In this document: positions 8,140-13,625 of the stretch, piece after piece
How positions within the stretch are numbered: the first letter of the stretch is position 1
How the letters are laid out: each line of letters starts with the position of its first letter
From: JAXIHJ01 sp034189755
GTDB taxonomy: Bacteria; Planctomycetota; Phycisphaerae; SM23-33
Direction: 5' to 3'
Length of the DNA stretch: 21,314 bases
NCBI GenBank assembly: GCA_034189755.1
Contig: JAXIHJ010000039.1
Location: 1-21,314 of the forward strand
Notes under the pieces: generated by a model
Database searches by the model: none
What the model was told of the DNA's origin: nothing
Seen by the model: only the letters and a program-made list of their open reading frames with translations
Position numbers and translations under genes: made by a program

Positions 8140-8169
8140 ATTTTAGGATACACCCCTTCTAAAAAGCAA
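8140..8169 (-). promoter_or_regulatory. Candidate promoter of the tetR-efflux operon
   Basis: On the minus strand a -10-like TAAAAT (8145 to 8140) is preceded, at an 18-nt spacing, by TTGCTT (8169 to 8164). The -35 match is weak (three of six) but the -10 is good. The predicted start site falls inside the palindrome at 8115-8136. No other credible promoter was found closer to tetR. Confidence 0.4.
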
Positions 8170-8182
8170 GAAATTATCCATA

Positions 8183-8211
8183 AATTACTCAAACTGACCG
8201 TTTGAGTAATT
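8183..8211. repeat. Perfect 12-bp stem hairpin
   Basis: AATTACTCAAAC (8183-8194) and GTTTGAGTAATT (8200-8211) are exact reverse complements around a 5-nt loop TGACC. There is no T-run that would make it a clear terminator in either direction. It forms the left end of the larger inverted-repeat block. Confidence 0.85.
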
Positions 8212-8437
8212 CCTGCCTGCCTAGCAGCAGGTAGGCAGGGGTTGATTGGTTAACTGGTTAACTAGTAATCAGTTATAACATAGAACGGTCATGGTGAAGA
8301 CTATGAATTTTTCTGGTTTTCTGCTTTCGTGAAATATCGCATCTCGTGTCTTTATGTTGTTTCCGGTTAACCAGTTAACAAATTAACCAGTTAACCATCA
8401 GTAGTCGCTTTCCGAACAAATCGGTCAGTTTGAGTAA
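8185..8437. repeat. 253-bp AT-rich element with 16-bp terminal inverted repeats and nested repeats
   Basis: TTACTCAAACTGACCG at 8185-8200 is the exact reverse complement of CGGTCAGTTTGAGTAA at 8422-8437. Inside lies a second perfect 14-bp inverted pair, GGTTAACTGGTTAA (8248-8261) against TTAACCAGTTAACC (8383-8396), plus a tandem GGTTAACT doublet (8248-8263) and a direct repeat TTAACCAGTTAAC (8367-8379 and 8383-8395). It encodes nothing, is far richer in A+T than its surroundings, and shows no obvious target-site duplication. It may be a small non-autonomous mobile element or a protein-binding array; the sequence alone does not decide. Confidence 0.6.
8212..8239. repeat. GC-rich hairpin, REP-like
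   Basis: CCTGCCT (8212-8218) pairs with AGGCAGG (8233-8239). A G-T position follows (G-U wobble in RNA), and then CCT (8220-8222) pairs with AGG (8229-8231) around the 6-nt loop AGCAGC. It lies directly beside the 12-bp hairpin and contrasts with the AT-rich flank. It could be a dispersed palindromic repeat; copy number elsewhere is unknown. Confidence 0.6.
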
Positions 8438-8471
8438 CCAGAAGCCTTGTGGGCCGTGCCTTTATAAAGCG

Positions 8472-8503
8472 AACAGGCCCTCGGTTTTTCCCGTGGGCCT
8501 GTT
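8472..8503 (-). terminator. Probable rho-independent terminator of gap
   Basis: A 9-bp stem (AACAGGCCC at 8472-8480 against GGGCCTGTT at 8495-8503) is extended inside by CGG/CCG after one mismatch, with a loop of TTTTTC. It begins 33 nt past the gap stop codon. The run after the stem on the minus strand is only CTTTATA, so the U-tract is weak. Confidence 0.55.
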
Positions 8504-8536
8504 TGGCAATTACCGGTGAATCACCGAAACTTGCTC

Positions 8537-9553
8537 TTATATCGCCGCCAGCTTTTCGATCAGGTCGGCGGTGCGGCAGGAGTAGCCCCACTCGTTGTCG
8601 TACCACATTGTGACCTTAATCATGTCGCCGTCCATTACTAATGTATTTCCGCTGTCAAAGATCGAACTGTACGGATTGTGGATGATGTCGCTTGAGACGA
8701 TCGGGTCGGTAACATATTCGATAATATTTTTCATCGGTCCCCCGGCCGCGACCTTGATTGTCTCATTGACTTCTTCGATGCTGGTCTTTTTCTCGACGAG
8801 AACCGTCAGGTCGGTAATCGAGCCGGTTGGAACCGGCACTCGCAGCGCATAGCCATCGAGCTTTCCGTCCAGTTCCGGCAGCACCTTTCCAACCGCCACT
8901 GCGGCGCCCGTCGTAGTCGGGATAATGTTGATCGCAGCTGCCCTGGCGCGGCGCTTGTCCTTGTGAATCAGGTCCTGGATTCGCTGGTCGGACGTGTAGC
9001 CGTGACAGGTGGTCATCAGACCCTTGATGACGCCGAATTTCTCGTGAAGCACCTTGACCACCGGCGCCAGCGAGTTGGTTGTGCAGGAAGCGTTGGAAAT
9101 GCAACGAACCTCCGGCGTGAGGACCTCGTCGTTGACGCCGAGGACAACGGTCACGGCGTCACCCTTGGTCGGCGCGGAAATGATGACCTTCTTGGCGCCG
9201 GCGTCGAGATGGCTGTCGTAGCCCGCTTTTGTCTCGGTCTTATTGGCGCGGAAGATGCCGGTTGATTCCAGCGCTACGTCCACGCCCATATCACGCCACG
9301 GCAGTTGGGCCGGATCCTTCTGAGCAAGAACCCGAATCTCCTTGCCGTTGACCATCAGCGCGTCCTGCTTGGCGACGACCTTGCCTGGGAACTTGCCCTG
9401 AGTAGAGTCGTACTTCAGCAGGTGGGCCAGCATATCCGCATCGGCCAGGTCGTTTATGGCGGCTACGTCGAACCGCTCCGGTTCCTCGCACATGGCCCGG
9501 AAGACCAACCGGCCGATCCGCCCAAAGCCATTGATTCCTACCTTTACTGCCAT
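8537..9553 (-). CDS. gap: Glyceraldehyde-3-phosphate dehydrogenase, type I
   Basis: The enzyme oxidises and phosphorylates glyceraldehyde-3-phosphate to 1,3-bisphosphoglycerate in cytoplasmic glycolysis. The 338-aa length is standard. The Rossmann motif INGFGRIGR is at residues 7-15, Asp35 (ND at 34-35) suits NAD preference, and the active site SNASCTTNSLAP gives catalytic Cys157. His184 lies in TTCHGYTSDQ. The C-terminal WYDNEWGYSCR is also present. The start at 9553 is chosen because AAGGAG lies 8 nt upstream and the protein begins MAVKVGINGFG as in the family; an in-frame ATG 60 nt further upstream adds 20 residues with no homology. The gene appears monocistronic, with a terminator downstream and two promoter candidates upstream. 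Confidence 0.96.
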   Translation of the reverse strand: MAVKVGINGFGRIGRLVFRAMCEEPERFDVAAINDLADADMLAHLLKYDSTQGKFPGKVVAKQDALMVNGKEIRVLAQKDPAQLPWRDMGVDVALESTGIFRANKTETKAGYDSHLDAGAKKVIISAPTKGDAVTVVLGVNDEVLTPEVRCISNASCTTNSLAPVVKVLHEKFGVIKGLMTTCHGYTSDQRIQDLIHKDKRRARAAAINIIPTTTGAAVAVGKVLPELDGKLDGYALRVPVPTGSITDLTVLVEKKTSIEEVNETIKVAAGGPMKNIIEYVTDPIVSSDIIHNPYSSIFDSGNTLVMDGDMIKVTMWYDNEWGYSCRTADLIEKLAAI

Positions 9554-9631
9554 AGGTGCTGCTCCTTTCTGAAATCTGTCACGTGCCGTCAGGCCCACAA
9601 AAGCCCGGCCCAATTTTGCCCAACGGCGGTA

Positions 9632-9702
9632 ATTATATGCTGCCCTGCATGTCCTGGCCGAGTAGAACGCGGTAGCCTAGCCGTCCATGGCGGGGCTGTC
9701 AA
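9632..9702 (-). promoter_or_regulatory. Candidate promoters for gap
   Basis: Two signals are seen on the minus strand. One is TTGACA (9702 to 9697), a 17-nt spacer and TAGGCT (9679 to 9674), with a perfect -35 and a three-of-six -10. The other is a perfect TATAAT at 9637 to 9632, which lacks a recognisable -35. Either could serve the highly expressed gap gene. Confidence 0.45.
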
Positions 9703-9740
9703 TAACATTTACACGCGCCGAGTGAGAAGCGGAAAAACGC

Positions 9741-9769
9741 TTGGCATCGGCGCTGCCGTGCTGTAATCT
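9741..9769 (+). promoter_or_regulatory. Candidate promoter for the two-TM protein gene
   Basis: TTGGCA at 9741-9746, a 17-nt spacer and TAATCT at 9764-9769 form a sigma70-like promoter 47 nt upstream of the ATG at 9817. The -35 matches five of six positions and the -10 three of six, including the key first, second and last bases. Confidence 0.4.
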
Positions 9770-9816
9770 TTATTTTGTCTTGAGATAACAACTCAAACAA
9801 CGGGAGCCACGTCCTT

Positions 9817-10320
9817 ATGAACGACAATAACACATCGCAAGGCCCGGACATCGAGGCAGTCCAGTGCGCCGCCGCCAAAGACCCAGCGGTGCGGTGGTTC
9901 ATCTTCGCAGCCATGCTGATCGGAATGGGAATCTGGTGCCTCACCGATCAGCGCGAGCCGCCGGAGGCCTGGACCTTCAAACATATCAACCCGGCGGCGG
10001 GATACGTTCTGAACAACATTCTAGGCCCATACGTGTTCATACCGGCCGGCGTGCTCAGCGGATTGTACGCGATCCTGTTTCTGCGGCGCAAACTCGTAGC
10101 CGATGCCGGTGGGATCGGCTATGCCGACAGGGAAAAGATCCCCTGGAGCCAGATCAAGAAGCTGGACGCCGAGAAGCTACAGTCGAAGGGCTTTCTGCAC
10201 CTCCATTACGGCGATGATAAAACGCTGACACTGGATTCCTGGAAGCTGCAGAACTTCCGCGAGCTTGTAGCCTTCGTGGAAAAGCATGTCCCGCCGCAAG
10301 CGCAAGCCGAAGGCGGGTAG
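9817..10320 (+). CDS. Two-TM membrane protein with a possible PH-like cytoplasmic domain
   Basis: I do not recognise a named family for this 167-aa protein. It has a polar N-terminus of about 24 residues, TM1 at about 25-43, a short loop containing TFKHINPAAGYVLNN, TM2 at about 68-90 ending in LRRK, and a soluble C-terminal domain of about 75 residues. That domain (ADAGGIGYADREKIPWSQIK, then LHLHYGDDKTLTLDSW) has the beta-rich pattern with a helix at the end (NFRELVAFVEKHV) seen in bacterial PH-like domains that follow paired TM helices; this is a resemblance, not an assignment. GGGAG at 9802-9806 precedes the ATG by 10 nt. It is divergent from gap and stands alone before tRNA-Lys. Confidence 0.65.
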   Translation: MNDNNTSQGPDIEAVQCAAAKDPAVRWFIFAAMLIGMGIWCLTDQREPPEAWTFKHINPAAGYVLNNILGPYVFIPAGVLSGLYAILFLRRKLVADAGGIGYADREKIPWSQIKKLDAEKLQSKGFLHLHYGDDKTLTLDSWKLQNFRELVAFVEKHVPPQAQAEGG

Positions 10321-10394
10321 AAGTCGCCCCCGTTACCTGCGGCTACGTGCCTCGGCAAAGGGCCGTACGCGGCACTTTCACCTTGACGGGTAGG

Positions 10395-10425
10395 GTGGGA
10401 TTCTTTACGCTTCCCGCCTTTTAAG
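10395..10425 (+). terminator. Weak hairpin with T-run after the two-TM gene
   Basis: GTGGGA (10395-10400) can pair with TCCCGC (10412-10417), with one G-U pair, around an 11-nt loop, followed by CTTTTAAG. This may terminate the upstream gene before tRNA-Lys. The stem is short, so support is modest. Confidence 0.3.
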
Positions 10426-10427
10426 AC

Positions 10428-10500
<73 letters not shown>

Positions 10501-10525
10501 TTTGGAAAATCGCTTGTAGCCTTTC

Positions 10526-10924
10526 TCACCCAGCAGCGCCCTGTTTGCTTTCGTCGACTCGTGGTCGGATTATCAGCACCACGGCCAGTACCAGAACATA
10601 CGTCAAAAGGGCCAAGCCCAGGCATATGAGCATGTACTGGCTCTGGGTGCGTGTAACGTTAATCATGTGGGGCCGGTCTTTGACGATATCCTGGTAGCTG
10701 TGGTGCGAGCAGTCGAAATAGCTGACCATGGTGAAGGCCAGCAGGACAAACAGGACCAGCCAGGCCGGCAGCACGCGTCGCATCAGCCGCCCCAGCGGCG
10801 AGAGCACGCCTCCAACGGCACGGCGCAGGGGACCGCGCATAATCATTGCGGTAACAATAGCAAGCACGATGCCCCCGCCGACCGCGGTGAAGTAGGAGAC
10901 GACGATATATTGCTCATTAGTCAC
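10526..10924 (-). CDS. Small integral membrane protein (second of a related pair)
   Basis: The 132-aa protein has three predicted TM helices: residues about 8-29, 52-69 and 96-119. A cytoplasmic-looking basic linker carries RGPLRR (30-35) after TM1, and a roughly 25-residue polar loop (FDCSHHSYQDIVKDRP) lies between TM2 and TM3. The start is GTG at 10924, with GGGG about 8 nt upstream. It overlaps the end of the upstream membrane-protein gene by 8 nt (GTGACTAA). The product resembles that neighbour in length, topology and the RGP(M/L)RR motif, so the two look like an ancient duplication or two subunits of one complex. No function is recognised. Confidence 0.7.
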   Translation of the reverse strand: MTNEQYIVVSYFTAVGGGIVLAIVTAMIMRGPLRRAVGGVLSPLGRLMRRVLPAWLVLFVLLAFTMVSYFDCSHHSYQDIVKDRPHMINVTRTQSQYMLICLGLALLTYVLVLAVVLIIRPRVDESKQGAAG

Positions 10925-11273
10925 GGCATCGCCCCAGACCCACTGCCAGGATCGTAAGGATCAGAACGTATCCGCCGAGGATGCCGCCGGCCCAGCCGAA
11001 CACGGCATCCAGCTCACCGGCAGCCTGCCAGACGTATTCCATGGGGGCCGAATCTTCCGGCAGAGTCACGGTCTCGCCCGCCACCAGCCCCAGGGCGACC
11101 AGCAGCAGAATGACAAGCAGTGCCCGGATGAAGAACGCACGGCACTCTGTTAAGCGCGAGTTCGCGCTCAGCAGCCGGCGCATCGGGCCACGCACCAGCA
11201 CGAAGACAATCAGCGCCACCAGGACCGCCATGGCCAGGTACGCCGCCGAACCTAAGATTTCCATTCCCGTCAT
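10917..11273 (-). CDS. Small integral membrane protein (first of a related pair)
   Basis: The 118-aa protein has TM helices at residues about 9-27, 47-64 and 92-112, and RGPMRR at 28-33 right after TM1. An acidic loop (TVTLPEDSAPMEYVWQAAGE) lies between TM2 and TM3. The ATG has AGGAG at 11281-11285 on the minus strand, 7 nt upstream. Its stop overlaps the GTG start of the following, similar gene by 8 nt, so the pair is almost certainly co-translated. It lies 57 nt downstream of the ThyA-like gene and may share its transcript. No family is recognised. Confidence 0.72.
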   Translation of the reverse strand: MTGMEILGSAAYLAMAVLVALIVFVLVRGPMRRLLSANSRLTECRAFFIRALLVILLLVALGLVAGETVTLPEDSAPMEYVWQAAGELDAVFGWAGGILGGYVLILTILAVGLGRCRD

Positions 11274-11330
11274 CGCATATCTCCTAAACGTTGTCCGGCC
11301 GGCCGCGCCAACTACGCCGACGGTGTCCAG

Positions 11331-12158
11331 CTAGCCGGTAAGTTCCGCTTTGCGTTTTTCTACGAGCGTCTTTTTGTCTGCGGGCATATCAGATTCCGCC
11401 AGAAGTTTATCACAGCCTTCCACGAATATCTCTCTGGCATATTCGGTCGAAAAGGTCCTCTCTTCGAAACTTCGCTTGCGGACCATCTTTAGAAAGCCCT
11501 CGAATTCGTCGAAATAGCTGCCGTAGATGTGGAACGAGTCTGCGACGTGAATGTACTGGCCCGGCTGGACGCCGATCTCGGCAGCCATAACGCGCTGAAG
11601 CTCGGTGAATGCGTACATATTCATGAAGGCCGCCTTGTAGGCGTCGTTCGAGCGGATGTGGCAGTTCAGATGCAGACGGCCGTCGGAAACGCGGAACCAC
11701 AGCCGCTGGAGGCAGGCCGGGTCGTCCACCTTGATATCATTCCATACCTGCCAGGTAACCGCCTGCGCCCGGCGGGTGTACGGTACGGCCTTGAGCTTCT
11801 CGACGACGGCGGCGAGCTGGTCGAACAGGCCGATTCCGGGAACGTCATATTCGGCCAGTCGCTCGTGGTAGGTATATTCCCACTTGCCGGCGGCCGGGTC
11901 GATCCAGTGGTCATGCACGCCGTAGAGCACCTCGGCGCGGTACTTTTCCAGGTCGTCCAGCCCGCCGGGAAACGCCCGATGTATCCGAGGCTCGTCGAAC
12001 GGGCGCCTAACGTGGACCATCGCAGTAACGTCGCGGCTGTTCCGGTCGCCGGACTTGTCGTATTCGGTCGGAAAGCTCTCGCCGTGCCGCCAGCAGGCAA
12101 TCGTGGATTTTTCCCAGGCCAGAGGCAGAGAATCCTCAACGATGTGAACCGACTTCAT
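11331..12158 (-). CDS. Divergent ThyA-family thymidylate synthase
   Basis: The 275-aa protein aligns to the C-terminal core of thymidylate synthase. The phosphate-binding pair RR is at 129-130, the catalytic cysteine is Cys149 in DDPACLQRLWF (equivalent of PPCH), RSND is at 169-172, Asn180 sits at the position that selects dUMP over dCMP, and HIY (His210, Tyr212) corresponds to the late nucleotide-binding H-x-Y. These support methylation of dUMP to dTMP. The N-terminal half differs from classical ThyA: I see neither the R-x-GTGT loop nor the usual WDEWAD block, and the segment EYTYHERL resembles archaeal-type or unusual ThyA relatives. The start at 12158 is chosen because GGGAG lies 8 nt upstream; in-frame starts at 12206 and 12266 are possible but less supported. 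It precedes the paired membrane proteins. Confidence 0.8.
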   Translation of the reverse strand: MKSVHIVEDSLPLAWEKSTIACWRHGESFPTEYDKSGDRNSRDVTAMVHVRRPFDEPRIHRAFPGGLDDLEKYRAEVLYGVHDHWIDPAAGKWEYTYHERLAEYDVPGIGLFDQLAAVVEKLKAVPYTRRAQAVTWQVWNDIKVDDPACLQRLWFRVSDGRLHLNCHIRSNDAYKAAFMNMYAFTELQRVMAAEIGVQPGQYIHVADSFHIYGSYFDEFEGFLKMVRKRSFEERTFSTEYAREIFVEGCDKLLAESDMPADKKTLVEKRKAELTG

Positions 12159-12204
12159 TCCGGCGTCTCCCTGTGCGGTTACAGCTAAAATGAATCTTCG
12201 CAGC

Positions 12205-12233
12205 ATGGTAAGCTCTCGGCGGGTTTGATGCAA
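12205..12233 (-). promoter_or_regulatory. Candidate promoter for the ThyA-like gene
   Basis: On the minus strand TTGCAT (12233 to 12228), a 17-nt spacer and TACCAT (12210 to 12205) form a moderate sigma70-like promoter. If it is used, transcription begins near 12198. That removes the longer in-frame starts and favours the ATG at 12158. Confidence 0.3.
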
Positions 12234-12262
12234 GTTGTGACGCATGTGGGTTTTTGTGAAAC

Positions 12263-12351
12263 ACAAATCCCGCTCGCTTAGCGCTCGCGGCTAGTTGAAC
12301 ACCATGCGAACGTGATTTCGCCAAAACTAGCCGCGAGCGAGCGGGATTTGT
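12263..12351. repeat. GC-rich inverted repeat (27-bp arm, one arm carrying a 7-nt insertion)
   Basis: The right arm 12325-12351 is the exact reverse complement of the left arm 12263-12296, except that the left arm has 7 extra bases (12279-12285). Paired blocks are 16 bp (ACAAATCCCGCTCGCT, 12263-12278) and 11 bp (CGCGGCTAGTT, 12286-12296). The loop is 28 nt. It sits in the 251-bp gap between the ThyA-like and glycosyltransferase genes, both read leftward. It could terminate transcription from the glycosyltransferase gene or represent a dispersed palindromic repeat; there is no clear U-tract. Confidence 0.75.
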
Positions 12352-12409
12352 TTCCGCGACCGGAAGGGAGCGGGACACGAATCACCAAAATCTACATACA
12401 CCCCCAAAA

Positions 12410-13582
12410 CTACGATGAAGCCGATAACATCGAAAGTGCTTTGCGAATCTCGTTGACGACAGTTTCGGCGCCCGGCCTGTAACAATCGCGTGCGTTTCGG
12501 CTTAGCGACGCCAGTGCAGCCCGGTCGTCCAGAAGCCGGCATACCTCGCCGGCCACCGCCTTGTGGCTTGTTGCCACTACGGCGGCTCCCTGTCGGGCCA
12601 GCCAGGCGGCATTGCCAGCCTCATGGCCCGGAACGGGCCTCAGCAACACCGTCGGTTTGCCCCTGGCCAGGCACTCGGCCGTACTTATGCCGCCAGGCTT
12701 AGTCACCATTACCGAACAGATTTCGACCAGTTCATGGACGCGGTCGGTGAAACCGACGGCAAACAGCCGCTCGCCGGATTCAGGGAATCGAGCCAGCTTG
12801 CCCAGCAGCTTTTTGTTTCGGCCGGCCAGCACCACTACTGCCGCACGGCTTGAGGTTCGCAGGATTTCGCGGGCGATTTTCGCGATAGGGCCGCAGGTAA
12901 ACTCCGCGCCGCCTGAAAGCAAAACGATTTCCCGGTCGGCGGGCAGGCGCCAGTCGGTGAGGATTTTTTCGCGGTCCAGCGGCCGGGACCACTTTGACTG
13001 GACGGGGATGCCGCTTACGGTGATCCGGTCTTCAGCGATGCCCCACCGCCGAAACGCCTCGGCTGAATAATCGCTCGGCACGAACCAGCGCTCGACGTTC
13101 TCGCTGTACCAGAAGCGATGAACCTCTACATCGGTTACCACGACCATCTGGCTGGCGGCGATTTGGCGGCGGCGTATCATGCGACCGATCAGCGGCGGAC
13201 CGAAAAAATGGGTCTGAACAACCAGGTCCGGCTGGTACCGCAGCACGGTTGCAGCGAAGCGCCGCATCGCCAGCCGCTCGGCCCAAAGCCGGCGCCGCTC
13301 CATCAGGCCTCGCCCGTGGCCTTGCGGATGGTCGCTAAGCCTGTAACCCAGCCCATATATCCGCGGGAACCTGGACATCATCAGTGCGAAGCCGCCGGCA
13401 TAATACGCGCGAAACAGCCACGGCATCAGCGCAACGACGTCCACCGTCTGAAGGTCCATCGCCCGGGTCTCGGTCGCAAGGGACTCGACAATCGCCTTGG
13501 CTACCTGGTTGTGTCCGGCGCCGACCGAGGCCGTTGCAATCAGAACCCTGGGGCAAGATGATTTTGCACGTATCGAATGCAT
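12410..13582 (-). CDS. MGDG-synthase/MurG-like glycosyltransferase (GT28)
   Basis: Residue numbers here count from a possible GTG start at 13588; the ATG at 13582 (two residues later, 390 aa) is preferred. The N-terminal domain carries ATASVGAGHNQVAKAI (18-33), the G-x-G-H signature of the MGDG synthase family (PF06925). The C-terminal GT28 domain has VLLSGGAEF, VTKPGGISTAECLARGKP (295-312) and the nucleotide-sugar site VPGHEAGNA (319-327). Such enzymes move a sugar from a UDP-sugar to a lipid such as diacylglycerol at the inner leaflet of the cytoplasmic membrane; the exact acceptor is unknown. No TM helix is seen, as in other peripheral members. It follows the 585-aa membrane protein gene by about 43 nt and may share its transcript, although no good ribosome binding site was found. 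Confidence 0.85.
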   Translation of the reverse strand: MHSIRAKSSCPRVLIATASVGAGHNQVAKAIVESLATETRAMDLQTVDVVALMPWLFRAYYAGGFALMMSRFPRIYGLGYRLSDHPQGHGRGLMERRRLWAERLAMRRFAATVLRYQPDLVVQTHFFGPPLIGRMIRRRQIAASQMVVVTDVEVHRFWYSENVERWFVPSDYSAEAFRRWGIAEDRITVSGIPVQSKWSRPLDREKILTDWRLPADREIVLLSGGAEFTCGPIAKIAREILRTSSRAAVVVLAGRNKKLLGKLARFPESGERLFAVGFTDRVHELVEICSVMVTKPGGISTAECLARGKPTVLLRPVPGHEAGNAAWLARQGAAVVATSHKAVAGEVCRLLDDRAALASLSRNARDCYRPGAETVVNEIRKALSMLSASS

Positions 13583-13625
13583 CGGCACGTTTTGGCAGGG
13601 GCGGTATCCTGCGGGCGTTTCTATT

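Larger units (their letters stand above)
8012..8536. other. 525-bp intergenic region without a gene
   Basis: No credible gene is seen on either strand between tetR and gap. The stretch contains, left to right, a roughly 120-nt tetR leader, the tetR operator and promoter (8115-8145 and just beyond), an AT-rich block with nested inverted repeats (8185-8437), and the probable gap terminator (8472-8503). Open frames crossing it are short and lack a ribosome binding site. Confidence 0.7.

Noticed and set aside
8248..8396. Possible CRISPR array or iteron origin from the GTTAAC repeats
   Set aside because: The repeats are too short and irregularly spaced for CRISPR, and no cas or replication-initiator gene is nearby.
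8391..8606. 71-codon minus-strand open frame across the gap terminator
   Set aside because: It spans the terminator hairpin and the end of gap in another frame, with no start signal.
9554..9613. 20-residue N-terminal extension of GAPDH
   Set aside because: The extension has no homology, and a good Shine-Dalgarno lies just before the internal ATG at 9553.
12136..12378. Short open frame covering the inverted repeat upstream of the ThyA-like gene
   Set aside because: It consists largely of the inverted-repeat sequence and has no ribosome binding site or protein-like composition.
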